Of a stretch of DNA of 64,000 nt, positions 49,931-62,800 are shown piece by piece. The translations under genes were made by a program, and so were the position numbers. Under the pieces are notes generated by a model. It was not told the DNA's origin and ran no database searches. It saw nothing but the letters and a program-made list of their open reading frames with translations. How positions within the stretch are numbered: the stretch's first letter is position 1; every line of letters begins with the position of its first letter. Source of the stretch: Balanoglossus misakiensis (lineage: Eukaryota; Hemichordata); the NCBI GenBank assembly GCA_040954595.2, contig CM082590.2, forward strand, positions 3,782,001 through 3,846,000. The letters are read 5' to 3'.

Positions 49931-51290
49931 ATGACTGTTGTGCTTTTTAACAAGAGACATATCCAAGTAGATCAAGAGACATTACCAAAATTATCAAAAT
50001 ATTTGGGTTATGTCCTGGCAGCAATAAAACTCATGTGAACAAAATAATGACTGTTGTGCTTTTTAACAAGAGACATATCCAAGTAGATCAAGGGTCATTG
50101 CCAAAATTATCAAATATTTGGGTTATGTCATGGCAGCAATAAAACTCATGTGAACAAAATAATGACTGTTGTGCTCTTTAACAAAAGATATATCCAAGTA
50201 GTTCAAGGGTCATTGCCAAAATTATCAAAATATTTGGGTTAAGTCCTGGCAGCAATAGTAGTCATGTAAACAAAATCATGACTGATGTGCTTTTTAACAA
50301 GAGACATATCTAAGTAGATCAAGAGTCATTGCCAAAATTAACAAAACATTTGGGTTATGTCCTGGCAGCAATTAAACTCATGTGAACAAAATCATGACTG
50401 TTGTGCTCTTTAACAAGAGACATATCCAAGTAGATCAAGAGTCACTGCCAAAATTATCAAAATATTTGGGTTATGTCCTGGCAGCAATAAAACTCATGTG
50501 AACACAATCATGACTGTTGTGCTTTTTAACTAGCGACATATCCAAGTAGTTCAAGGGTCATTGCCATAATTATCAAAATATTTGGGTTATGTCCTGGCAG
50601 CAATAGTAGTCATGTAAACAAAATCATGACTGTTGTGCTTTTTAACAAGAGACATATCCAAGTAGATCAAGGGTCATGGCCAAAATTATAAAAATATTTG
50701 GGTTATGTCCTTGCTGCAATAAAACTCATGTGAACCAAATATAACTGTTGTGCTTTTTAACAAGAGACATATCCAAGTAGATCAAGGGTCATTGCCAAAA
50801 TTATCAAAATATTTGGGTTATGTCCTGGCAGCAATAATAGTCATGTAAACAAAATCACGACTGTTGTGCTTTTTAACAAGAGACATATCCAATTAGATCA
50901 AGGGTCATTGCCAAAATTATCAAAATATTTGGGTTAAGTCTTGGCAGCAATAAAACTCATGTGAACAAAATCAGGACTGTCGTGCTTTTTAACAAGAGAC
51001 ATATCCAAGTAGATCAAGGGTCATGGCCAAAATTATAAAAATATTTGGGTGATGTCCTTGCTGCAATAAAACTCATGTGAACAAAATAATGACTGTTGTG
51101 CTTTTTAACAAGAGACATATCCAAGTAGATCAAGAGACATTACCAAAATTATCAAAATATTTGGGTTATGTCCTGGCAGCAATAAAACTCATGTGAACAA
51201 ATTAATGACTGTTGTGCTTTTTAACAAGAGACATATCCAAGTAGATCAAGGGTCATTGCCAAAATTATCAAATATTTGGGTTATGTCCTG

Positions 51291-54200
51291 TTAGCAATTA
51301 AACTCATGTGAACAAAATCATGACTGCTGTGCTTTTTAACAAGAGACATATCCAAGTAGATCAAGAGTCATTGCCAAAATTATCAAAATATTTGGGTTAT
51401 GTCCTGGCAGCAATAAAACTCATGTGAACAAATTAATGACTGTTGTGCTCTTTAACAAGAGACATATCCAAGTAGATCAAGGGTCATTGCCAAAATTATC
51501 AAATATTTGGGTTATGTCATGGCAGCAATAAAACTCATGTGAACAAAATAATGACTGTTGTGCTTTTTAACAAAAGATATATCCAAGTAGTTCAAGGGTC
51601 ATTGCCAAAATTATCAAAATATTTGGGTTAAGTCCTGGCAGCAATAGTAGTCATGTAAACAAAATCATGACTGATGTGCTTTTTAACAAGAGACATATCT
51701 AAGTAGAACAAGAGTCATTGCCAAAATTAACAAAATATTTGGGTTATGTCCTGGCAGCAATTAAACTCATGTGAACAAAATCATGACTGTTGTGCTTTTT
51801 AACAAGAGACATATCCAAGTAGATCAAGAGTCATTGCCAAAATTATCAAAATATTCGGGTTATGTTCTGGCAGCAATAAAACTCATGTGAACACAATCAT
51901 GACTGTTGTGCTTTTTAACAAGAGACATATCCAAGTAGATCAAGGGTCATTGCCAAAATTATCAAAATATTTGGGTTATGTCCTGGCAGCAATAAAACTC
52001 ATGTGAACACAATCATGTCTGTTGTGCTTTTTAACAAGAGACATATCCAAGTAGATCAAGGGTCATTGCCAAAATTATCAAAATATTTGGGTTAAGTCTT
52101 GGCAGCAATAAAACTCATGTGAACACAATCATGACTGTCGTGCTTTTTAACAAGAGACATATCCAAGTAGATCAAGGGTCATTGCCAAAATTATCAAAAT
52201 ATTTGGGTTATGTCCTGGCAGCAATAATAGTCATGTAAACAAAATCACGACTGTTGTGCTTTTTAACAAGAGACATATCCAAGTAGATCAAGGGTCATTG
52301 CCAAAATTATCAAAATATTTGGGTTAAGTCTTGGCAGCAATAAAACTCATGTGAACACAATCATGACTGTCGTGCTTTTTAACAAGAGACATATCCAAGT
52401 AGATCAAGGGTCATTGCCAAAATTATCAAAATATTTGGGTTATGTCCTGGCAGCAATAATAGTCATGTAAACAAAATCATGACTGTTGTGATTTTTAACA
52501 AGAGACATACCCGAGTAGATTAAGGGTCATTGCCAAAATTATCAAAATATTTGGGTTATGTCCTGGCAGCAATAGTAGTCATATGAATATCAAGGGTCAT
52601 TGCCAAAATTATCAAAATATTTGGGTTATGTCCTGGCAGCAACAGTAGTCATATGAATACAATTATGACTGTTGTGCTTTTTAACAAGCGACATATCCAA
52701 GTAGATCAAGGGTCATGGCCAAAATTATCAAAATATTTGGGTTATGTCCTGGCAGCAATAAAACTCATGTGAACAAATTAATGACTGTTGTGCTTTTTAA
52801 CAAAAGACATATCCAAGTAGATCAAGGGTCATGGCCAAAATTATCAAAATATTTGGGTTATGTCCTGGCAGCTATAAAACTCATTTGAACACAATCATGA
52901 CTGTTGGGCTTTTTAACAAGAGACATATCCAAGTAGATCAAGGGTCATTGCCAAAATTATCAAAATATTTGGGTTAAGTCCTGGCAGCAATAAAACTCGT
53001 GTGAACACAATCATGACTGTTGTGCTTTTTAACAAGTGACATATCCAAGTAGATCAAGAGTCATTGCCAAAATTATCAAATTATTCGGGTTATGTTCTGG
53101 CAGCAATAAAACTCATGTGAACAAAATAAAGACTGTTGTGCTTTTTAACAAGAGACATATCCAAGTAGATCAAGGGTCATGGCCAAAATTATCAAAATAT
53201 TTGGGTTATGTCCTGGCAGCAATAAAACTCATGTGAACAAAATAATGACTGTTGTGCTTTTTAACAAGAGACATATCCAAGTAGATCAAGGGTCATTGCC
53301 AAAATTATCAAAATATTTGGGTTAAGTCCTGGCAGCAATAAAACTCGTGTGAACACAATCATGACTGTTGTGCTTTTTAACAAGTGACATATCCAAGTAG
53401 ATCAAGAGTCATTGCCAAAATTATCAAAGTATTCGGGTTATGTCCTGGTAGCAATAAAACTCATGTGAACAAAATCATGACTGTTGTGCTTTTTAACAAA
53501 AGACATATCCAAGTAGTTCAAGGGTCATTGCCATAATTATCAAAATATTTGGGTTATGTCCTGGCAGCAATAAAACTCATGTGAACAAAATAATGACTGT
53601 TGTGCTTTTTAACAAGAGACATATCCAAGTAGATCAAGGGTCATTGCCAAAATTATCAAAATATTTGGGTTATGTCATGGCAGCAATAAAACTCATGTGA
53701 ACAAAATAATGACTGTTGTGCTTTTTAACAAAAGATATATCTAAGTAGTTCAAGGGTCATTGCCAAAATTATCAAAATATTTGGGTTAAGTTCTGGCAGC
53801 AATAGTAGTCATGTAAACAAAATCATGACTGATGTGCTTTTTAACAAGAGACATATCTAAGTAGATCAAGAGTCATTGCCAAAATTAACAAAATATTTAG
53901 GTTATGTCCTGGCAGCAATTAAACTCATGTGAACAAAATCATGACTGATGTGCTTTTTAACAAGAGACATATCCAAGTAGATCAAGGGTCATTGCCAAAA
54001 TTATCAAATATTTGGGTTATGTCCTGTTAGCAATTAAACTCATGTGAACAAAATCATGACTGCTGTGCTTTTTAACAAGAGACATATCCAAGTAGATCAA
54101 GAGTCATTGCCAAAATTATCAAAATATTTGGGTTATGTCCTGGCAGCAATAAAACTCATGTGAACAAATTAATGACTGTTGTGCTCTTTAACAAGAGACA

Positions 54201-56720
54201 TATCCAAGTAGATCAAGGGTCATTGCCAAAATTATCAAATATTTGGGTTATGTCATGGCAGCAATAAAACTCATGTGAACAAAATAATGACTGTTGTGCT
54301 TTTTAACAAAAGATATATCCAAGTAGTTCAAGGGTCATTGCCAAAATTATCAAAATATTTGGGTTAAGTCCTGGCAGCAATAGTAGTCATGTAAACAAAA
54401 TCATGACTGATGTGCTTTTTAACAAGAGACATATCTAAGTAGAACAAGAGTCATTGCCAAAATTAACAAAATATTTGGGTTATGTCCTGGCAGCAATTAA
54501 ACTCATGTGAACAAAATCATGACTGTTGTGCTTTTTAACAAGAGACATATCCAAGTAGATCAAGAGTCATTGCCAAAATTATCAAAATATTCGGGTTATG
54601 TTCTGGCAGCAATAAAACTCATGTGAACACAATCATGACTGTTGTGCTTTTTAACAAGAGACATATCCAAGTAGATCAAGGGTCATTGCCAAAATTATCA
54701 AAATATTTGGGTTATGTCCTGGCAGCAATAAAACTCATGTGAACACAATCATGTCTGTTGTGCTTTTTAACAAGAGACATATCCACGTAGATCAAGGGTC
54801 ATTGCCAAAATTATCAAAATATTTGGGTTAAGTCTTGGCAGCAATAAAACTCATGTGAACACAATCATGACTGTCGTGCTTTTTAACAAGAGACATATCC
54901 AAGTAGATCAAGGGTCATTGCCAAAATTATCAAAATATTTGGGTTATGTCCTGGCAGCAATAATAGTCATGTAAACAAAATCACGACTGTTGTGCTTTTT
55001 AACAAGAGACATATCCAAGTAGATCAAGGGTCATTGCCAAAATTATCAAAACATTTGGGTTAAGTCTTGGCAGCAATAAAACTCATGTGAACACAATCAT
55101 GACTGTCGTGCTTTTTAACAAGAGACATATCCAAGTAGATCAAGGGTCATTGCCAAAATTATCAAAATATTTGGGTTATGTCCTGGCAGCAATAATAGTC
55201 ATGTAAACAAAATCATGACTGTTGTGATTTTTAACAAGAGACATACCCGAGTAGATTAAGGGTCATTGCCAAAATTATCAAAATATTTGGGTTATGTCCT
55301 GGCAGCAATAGTAGTCATATGAATATCAAGGGTCATTGCCAAAATTATCAAAATATTTGGGTTATGTCCTGGCAGCAACAGTAGTCATATGAATACAATT
55401 ATGACTGTTGTGCTTTTTAACAAGCGACATATCCAAGTAGATCAAGGGTCATGGCCAAAATTATCAAAATATTTGGGTTATGTCCTGGCAGCAATAAAAC
55501 TCATGTGAACAAATTAATGACTGTTGTGCTTTTTAACAAAAGACATATCCAAGTAGATCAAGGGTCATGGCCAAAATTATCAAAATATTTGGGTTATGTC
55601 CTGGCAGCTATAAAACTCATTTGAACACAATCATGACTGTTGGGCTTTTTAACAAGAGACATATCCAAGTAGATCAAGGGTCATTGCCAAAATTATCAAA
55701 ATATTTGGGTTAAGTCCTGGCAGCAATAAAACTCGTGTGAACACAATCATGACTGTTGTGCTTTTTTAACAAGTGACATATCCAAGTAGATCAAGAGTCA
55801 TTGCCAAAATTATCAAATTATTCGGGTTATGTTCTGGCAGCAATAAAACTCATGTGAACAAAATAAAGACTGTTGTGCTTTTTAACAAGAGACATATCCA
55901 AGTAGATCAAGGGTCATGGCCAAAATTATCAAAATATTTGGGTTATGTCCTGGCAGCAATAAAACTCATGTGAACAAAATAATGACTGTTGTGCTTTTTA
56001 ACAAGAGACATATCCAAGTAGATCAAGGGTCATTGCCAAAATTATCAAAATATTTGGGTTAAGTCCTGGCAGCAATAAAACTCGTGTGAACACAATCATG
56101 ACTGTTGTGCTTTTTAACAAGTGACATATCCAAGTAGATCAAGAGTCATTGCCAAAATTATCAAAGTATTCGGGTTATGTCCTGGTAGCAATAAAACTCA
56201 TGTGAACAAAATCATGACTGTTGTGCTTTTTAACAAAAGACATATCCAAGTAGTTCAAGGGTCATTGCCATAATTATCAAAATATTTGGGTTATGTCCTG
56301 GCAGCAATAAAACTCATGTGAACAAAATAATGACTGTTGTGCTTTTTAACAAGAGACATATCCAAGTAGATCAAGGGTCATTGCCAAAATTATCAAAATA
56401 TTTGGGTTATGTCATGGCAGCAATAAAACTCATGTGAACAAAATAATGACTGTTGTGCTTTTTAACAAAAGATATATCTAAGTAGTTCAAGGGTCATTGC
56501 CAAAATTATCAAAATATTTGGGTTAAGTTCTGGCAGCAATAGTAGTCATGTAAACAAAATCATGACTGATGTGCTTTTTAACAAGAGACATATCTAAGTA
56601 GATCAAGAGTCATTGCCAAAATTAACAAAATATTTAGGTTATGTCCTGGCAGCAATTAAACTCATGTGAACAAAATCATGACTGATGTGCTTTTTAACAA
56701 GAGACATATCCAAGTAGATC
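51291..56720 (+). repeat. ~2.74-kb higher-order duplication in the 116-bp array
   Basis: The variant CCTGTTAGCAATTAAACTC recurs with its TTAG at 51291 and 54027, 2736 bp apart. An equivalent pair near 53036 and 55773 is 2737 bp apart because the second copy has one extra T (CTTTTTTAAC near 55761). The copies are otherwise nearly indistinguishable until about 56720. Confidence 0.88.
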
Positions 56721-57873
56721 AAGATTGATTGCCAAAATTATCAAGATATTCGGGTTATGTCCTGGCAGCAATAAAACTCATGTGAACACAATCATGACTG
56801 TTGTGCTTTTTAACAAGAGACATATCCAAGTAGATCAAGAGTCATTGCCAAAATTATCAAAATATTTGGGTTATGTCCTGGCAGCAATTAAACTCATGTG
56901 AACAAAATCATGACTGTTGTGCTTTTTAAGAAGAGACATATCCAAGTAGATCAAGAGTCATTGCCAAAATTATCAAAATATTTGGGTTATGTCCTGGCAG
57001 CAATAAAACTCATGTGAACACAATCATGACTGTTGTGCTTTTTAACAAGAGACATATCCAAGTAGATCAAGAGTCATTGCCAAAATTATCAAAATATTCG
57101 GGTTATGTCCTGGAAGCAATGAAACTCATGTTAACAAAATCATGACTGATGTGCTTTTTAACAAGACACATATCCAAGTAGATCAAGAGTCATTGCCAAA
57201 ATTATCAAAATATTCGGGTTATGTCCTGGCAGCAATAAAACTCATGTGAACACAATCATGACTGTTGTGCTTTTTAACAAGAGACATATCCAAGTAGATC
57301 AAGAGTCATTGCCAAAATTATCAAAATATTTGGGTTATGTCCTGGCAGCAATTAAACTCATGTGAACAAAATCATGACTGTTGTGCTTTTTAACAAGAGA
57401 CATATCCAAGTAGATCAAGGGTCATTGCCAAAATTATCAAAATTTTTGGGTTATGTCCTGACAGCGATAGAATTCATGTGAACAAAATCATGTCTGTTGT
57501 GCATTTTAACAAGAGACATATCCAAGTAGATCAAGAGTCATTGCCAAAATTATCAAAATATTCGGGTTATGTCCTGGCAGCAATAAAACTCATGTGAACA
57601 CAATCATGACTGTTGTGCTTTTTAACAAGAGACATATCCAAGTAGATCAAGAGTCATTGCCAAAATTATCAAAATATTTGGGTTATGTCCTGGCAGCAAT
57701 AAAACTCATGTGAACAAAATCATGACTGTTGTGCTTTTTAACAAGAGACATATCCAAGTAGATCAAGGGTCCTTGCCAAAATTATCAAAATATTTGGGTT
57801 ATGTCCTGGCAGCAATAAAACTCAAGTGAACACAATCATGACTGTTGTGCTTTTTAACAAGAGACATATCCAA

Positions 57874-59640
57874 GTACAATTCAGTTCTAACAAATCTGAA
57901 TCAAAGGACATGTGAAATTTGCCAAAAAATGTAACGTATTCTATTCATATGGTGACTCATATCAATAAAATGAATTTGTGTGCTTTCAATGAGTAGGCTA
58001 GGAATAGGAAATCTTCGTTTTTAATCAGAGTTCAGAAAATCCAATTTGGCTCGAATAAGGTGAAAGCAATCACAATACACTTGAAAGCTTGATTAAAAAA
58101 AAGACTTTGGAAATTTTTCATGAGATTTTTCAAAAATCCATAATGAATCCAAAGTCGCATGACCACTAACAATATTATGGAAGGGACAGTAAATTAGAAC
58201 TTGATTGGCCCTGTAGTTTTGAAAAAAATGTCAACTTTTAGAGGTTATCAGAAAATTCAATATGGCCACCATGAAGAAGACAATTAAAGGAACATGCAGC
58301 CTTACAGGGGCCAAAGCAGTTAGCATGGTTCCAACAGAAAGCAAGCTCTGTATCTGTTTTGGATGGCTAGAAATGGTAAGTAAGCCAGAGGTCACGCAAA
58401 ATTGTGCCAACAAAATCTGATATCAAACTGATCAGTGTTCAACAAGAACCAAAGTTCTAAGGTCTATTGGATAACTTTAAATAGGATAAGTACATAAGTA
58501 TTGTGTTAAAGATTAATACTTCATTAGATGTTCCAGTCCCCTAAATTTGAAAGCTGTATCTGCTGTGCATGGCAAGTTATGGGAAAGTAGATCATTGCCA
58601 AAAATTATAAAAATAGTTGGGTTATGTCCTGGCAGCAATAGTACTCATGTGAACAAAATCATGACTGTTGTGCTTTTTAACAAGAGGCATATCCACATAA
58701 AATTAAGTTCTAGAATTACTGGATCAAAGGACATGTGAGAGTGGCCAATAAATTGTATAATCAAATTCTGAAAAAAAAACTGGATCAAAGAACATGTGAA
58801 AGTTGCCAAACATGTAACGTATTCTAGTCATATGGTGACTCGTATCAATAAAATTAATTTGTGTGCTATCAATGAGTAAGCTAGAAATAGGAAATCTTTG
58901 TTTTTCATCGGTGTTCAGAAAATCCAATTTGGCTCGAATAAGGTTAAAGCAATCACAATTCACTTGAAAGCTTGATTAAAAAAAGACTTTGGAAATTTTT
59001 CATGAGATTTTTCAAAAATCCATAATTAATCCAAATTCACATGACCACTAACAATATTATTGAAAAAAAATGGAACGGACAGTAAATTAGAACTTGATTG
59101 GCCTTGTAATTTTTGAAAAAAATGTCAACTTTTAAAGGTTATCCAAAAATCCAATATGGCCGCCATGAAGAAGACCCAACTATAAGCAGCATTGGAGGAG
59201 CCAAAGTGGTTAGCATGGTTCCAACAGAAAGCAAAGGCTGTATCTGTTATGGATGCTGAGAAATGGTAAGTAAGCCAGAGTTCACGCAAAGTTGGGCCAA
59301 CAAATTTTGATATCAAACTGATCAGTGTCCAGCAAAAACCAGACTTCAAAGATCTATTGGGTAACTTTAAATAGCTTATGTACATAATTATTGTGTTAAA
59401 GTTAATACATGTACTTCATTAGGTGTTCCAGTCCTCCAAATTTGAAGGCTGTATCTGCTGTACATGCCAAGGCATGGGATAGTAGTTCAAAGGTCATTGC
59501 CAAAATTATCAAAATATTTGGGTTATGTCCTGGCAGCAATAAAACTCGTATGAACAAAATCGTGACAGTTGTGCATTTTAACAAGATGCATATCTATGTA
59601 TAATTAACTTCTTAAAACATAGCGTATAGGATACTGTTGT
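57874..59640 (+). repeat. ~900-bp family, diverged trailing units
   Basis: After the 116-bp array, unit sequence resumes, with anchors at about 58525 (TTAGATGTTCCAGTCC) and 59409. CCAATATGGCC-CCATGAAG recurs at about 58258 and 59153. Each contains a single, diverged 116-bp segment (58600-58690 and 59490-59590). The family ends at about 59640. As on the left edge, terminal units are the most diverged. Confidence 0.85.
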
Positions 59641-59810
59641 GCCATTTGGGGATTACACAGATTTTAGGTATTCGCAAGAATTGAAATCACGGGCGACATT
59701 GGCAAGCATATATGGCAAAAATATTCAAATACTATGGAAACATAAAAAAATTCACTATGACCAATCAAGTGTTATGTGTCACTGCAATCTTACAAGCAGC
59801 ACTAAAAACA
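59641..59810. other. Short spacer, no gene seen
   Basis: AT-rich sequence between the ~900-bp family and the 140-bp repeat. An open frame of about 65 codons here has no recognisable feature. Confidence 0.5.
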
Positions 59811-60503
59811 GATTTTTGTCCAAAAACTGTCTGTAAAATACATGCGAGTATGACAAGCTAATTAGTCCAATCAGACAGAGGCATTCACTGACCTACCACC
59901 AGTTTATAATAAAATAACCGGTGGTCTCTGTAACAGCTGGACCACAACTGATTGTTGTCCAAAAACTGGCTGTAAAATACATGCGAGTATGACAAGCAAA
60001 TTAGTCCAATCAGACAGAGGCATTTACTGACCTACCACCAGTTTATAATAAAATAACCGGTGGTCTCTGTAACAGCTGGACCACAGCTGATTTTTGTCCA
60101 AAAACTGTCTGTAAAAATACATGCGAGTATGACAAGCTAATTAGTCCAATCAGACAGAGGCATTCACTGACCTACCACCAGATTATAATAAAATAGCCGG
60201 TGGTCTCTGTAACAGCTGGACCACAGCTGATTTTTGTCCAAAAACTGTCTGTAAAAATACATGCGAGTATGACAAGCTAATTAGTCCAATCAGACAGAGG
60301 CATTCACTGACCTACCACCAGATTATAATAAAATAGTCGGTGGTCTCTGTAACAGCTGGACCACAGCTGATTTTTGTCCAAAAACTGTCTGTAAAAATAC
60401 ATGCGAGTATGACAAGCTAATTAGTCCAATCAGACAGAGGCATTCACTGACCTACCACCAGTTTATAATAAAATAGCCGGTGGTCTCTGTAACAGCTGGA
60501 CCA
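59811..60503 (+). repeat. ~140-bp tandem repeat, 5 copies
   Basis: The anchor GTCCAAAAACTG occurs at 59819, 59957, 60096, 60236 and 60376 (steps 138, 139, 140 and 140). Units include TACATGCGAGTATGACAAGC, TTAGTCCAATCAGACAGAGG, ACCACCAG-TTATAATAAAAT and CCGGTGGTCTCTGTAACAGC. The last copy ends at AGCTGGACC near 60503. Each unit can form an ACCACC/GGTGGT hairpin and an alternative GTGGTC/GACCAC one. Confidence 0.92.
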
Positions 60504-61388
60504 GTAAAATTATATAAGGCCGTTTATTTTACTGATAAAAATGTTTATAGGTCTTTGTAGGTTATAATAAAGACAATTATCAAAATCGGTTCACCGGTTT
60601 TCAAGGTACAAAAGCATCAAAAATACTGATATTCTCAAGTATCTTCAACATTTTTCAAAAAATTATGCATGATTCACAGAAGAATACTTCTTTCAGTTTT
60701 ACAGGAGATCATCTAAACTTGTAAAGAAAATCTCTCTATTTTTTGCATGGCACCATGGGAAATATGAAATTTTGCAATGTTTGATGTTCCGTGTCTCAAT
60801 CATAGTTGATCTAATTGTAACGAAATTTTCAGAATATATTACAATATATGTGCAGATACAGATAGTACTTAAGTTTTTGATATCTGGATTATAATTTAAA
60901 TTCCCAGGCGCTCAAAAAAGGAAAAACCTAGCATTTTACCATTGCAAATGGGCGGCCATATTGGATTGATATTTCATTAGATGGCAATATTTGTTTATAC
61001 ACTGCAATTTGCTGAAAATCAGTTCAATCACTGTAGTGAGTGGAAATATTTAAATTCTTGTGTATTTTGAGCAATTATACTACTACCAAAAAATATTTTA
61101 TACAGTTACTTCTGGACAGCAAAAATTGCCATCATTCAAGTCAAACTCTCAGATCGGCCCTTTTGCTTGCCTGTGTTGAGCAGATATCAAAAGTGGAGAA
61201 AGTTGGATAGTGTAATTTCTACATGTATCTGTACTATCCTTGTAGTCTATTAACATTAACACGATTTTCATATTAATTTTGGTATGATATGCATGGAAAG
61301 ACTGGCTGGCTATAAATCATAAAAATGAACGTCCTTGCACCATACAGTTTTCACTGCATACACACGTAGTTTAAGCAAACTGTGTCTT
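60504..61388. other. No gene seen; possible 3' flank of the minus-strand exon
   Basis: AT-rich. It contains GGGCGGCCATATTGGATTGA near 60951, one of the recurring CCATATTGGAT motifs. If the exon at 61389-61642 is real, this is its 3' untranslated or flanking region. A minus-strand AATAAA can be read near 60523-60528, but it is far away. Confidence 0.35.
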
Positions 61389-61642
61389 TCATGTATTCCA
61401 CTTTTCTGCCTTCCTTGCTGGCTTTCTCCATTTATTTTCTGACTGTGTCTTTCTAACATGTACTAGAGCTGGTAAGGTTTCCTGAACATTAATTCCTGTA
61501 TCTTGAAGGCAGGTGTGCAAGTTCATATAAAGTTCATTGGTTAAAGGAATATTATGAGCTGATAAATCTTCTAAGCTCTTCTTTCTGGCTAGAAGGTCTG
61601 CTATATTATCGAATACTCTTAATGCTACTTCCATAATGTTGC
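61389..61642 (-). CDS. Candidate terminal coding exon of an unidentified gene
   Basis: On the minus strand an open frame runs to a TGA at 61391-61389. A splice acceptor is plausible at 61644-61643: a T-rich run, then TTTGCACAG before GCAACATTATGG. Translation from there reads NIMEVALRVFDNIADLLARK, continues with an acidic/amphipathic middle (SLEDLSAHNIPLTNELYMNL, then CLQDTGINVQETLPALV) and ends in a basic tail (RKTQSENKWRKPARKAEKW). Unlike the repeat-borne frames, it has balanced amino-acid use, helical periodicity and a lysine-rich C-terminus. I do not recognise the family. Alternatives are a chance open frame or an exon remnant. Upstream exons would lie at higher coordinates on the minus strand. 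Confidence 0.45.
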
Positions 61643-61802
61643 CTGTGCAAATTAACAATCAAAATATCCACTTGCTAGACAATTGTAAGAGAAACATTTT
61701 TGTTGGGTAATTACAGAATAATTATTTTAATTCCATGCATACTCTACCTAAACGCAAATTAGAATATATAACTGAAATTATAATTATACACAGGTCTATG
61801 AA

Positions 61803-62108
61803 ATGCAAAGAAAATGTATTTCTAGGAAAGAACACCCATGGGCATTCAGCTCTAAGCAGATAACATCAGTCACTTTGAAGACATGTCACTTCCCAGACTT
61901 GACTAAACAAACATCCAACCCTGAAGTGAAACGCATCTCCGAGTTGCATACACAATATGATCATATACTGTTAGTTATTTATAATGGTTTAAGTGAAAAC
62001 AAATTAGGAGATGTAAACACCCCTGCCATTTATTCAGTGCCATGGAATGCTGCCATTATGCACAGATTGACTCTAGCCACTTTCCCAGTGGGAGGAAAAA
62101 GACTTTAA
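61803..62108 (+). other. Unassigned plus-strand open frame (possible exon or relic)
   Basis: An open frame of about 101 codons just after an acceptor-like TATACACAG (ending about 61793). Part of it reads FPDLTKQTSNPEVKRISELH and ILLVIYNGLSENKLGDVN, with a fairly protein-like composition. There is no recognised domain, and no convincing donor before the stop at 62106-62108. It lies in opposite orientation to the neighbouring candidate exon, so the two cannot belong to one transcript. Chance remains likely. Confidence 0.2.
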
Positions 62109-62340
62109 CGGACAACAAGCGGGAAGTAACGAAAGTTACTGTTTTTGGCATTTCATTTTTATTTGCGAGATCGAGAAATTAAAATATGACAAGTTTAGAA
62201 AATAATCAGATTACACAGTATGTCCCAGTTCGTATGGCGGCCATATTGGATTCTGAACTCTCTAGTAATATAAACATATAGTGTACTTGGCGAGTCTCAG
62301 TATAGGGAAATCAACACAATCAGACAAAACTTGGGTTACC
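62109..62340. other. Short spacer, no gene seen
   Basis: Non-coding AT-rich stretch containing ATGGCGGCCATATTGGATTC at about 62236. Confidence 0.5.
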
Positions 62341-62800
62341 CATTGATATTCCTATCAAATTTCAAAGCAATCCCATATGCAGTTTCAGAAAAATCAGTAT
62401 TTTCACCAAAATTGTACAATATCTTACTTAAATTGCTTCAGGGAACATGCCTACCAAAGCTCAAGGCAATCTGACATTCAGTTTGAAAGAAAATATTTTT
62501 TGATGAAAAATTCCACAACTATCACACACAAAACGCAAATATGCAAATTTCAAGTATTTTTCTAAAACACCTCACTTAATTATTCCCAAGGAACAACCCT
62601 GCCAAATTTGAAAGCAATCTGACAAGCAGTTTTAGATAAAACAATTTTTGACCAAAAAAGACAAAAAATTCTACAAAATTATAAATATGCACATTTTTCA
62701 TCAACCAGGTTTTCATCAAATGGGACCATATATCCAAATGTATGCTTCAAAGCAACACGACTCTTGGAGAAAAAAATGCTTGTCACCCTGGTCAAAAATT
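62341..62800 (+). repeat. Degenerate repeats of an AAAGCAATC-AGTTT motif
   Basis: Loose copies of TTTCAAAGCAATCCCATATG, CTCAAGGCAATCTGACATTC, TTTGAAAGCAATCTGACAAG and GCTTCAAAGCAACACGACTC at about 62358, 62460, 62609 and 62745. Each is followed by AGTTT and an A-rich run. Spacing is irregular (about 100-150 bp). An old repeat of unknown type. Confidence 0.5.

Larger units (their letters stand above)
38785..57873 (+). repeat. 116-bp satellite array, about 165 copies (116- and 70-bp monomers)
   Basis: 19,089 bp of head-to-tail monomers, all in one orientation with no interruption by other sequence. Most are 116 bp. A short 70-bp form lacks the 46 bp between GTCATATGAAT and ATCAAGGGTCATT (for example 39021 to 39091). 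Variants such as AACTAGCGAC, TATTCGGG, GTAGTTC and GGTCATGGCC are grouped in blocks, showing repeated local amplification. No gene is credible inside; 66-codon open frames at 53036 and 55773 are repeat-derived. Confidence 0.96.
38712..58524 (+). repeat. Giant expanded ~900-family unit
   Basis: The unit begins at the standard anchor (38712) and does not reach the post-array part until 57874. There GTACAATTCAGTTCTAAC resumes the ~900-bp sequence, through CCAATATGGCCACCATGAAG at about 58258, to the next anchor at about 58525. Structurally it is the same unit as the others with a 19-kb internal expansion. Confidence 0.88.

Noticed and set aside
38785-57873. CRISPR-like array, because of regular 116-bp periodicity
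   Set aside because: There are no unique spacers between short repeats; whole monomers are homologous end to end, and the DNA is animal-like.
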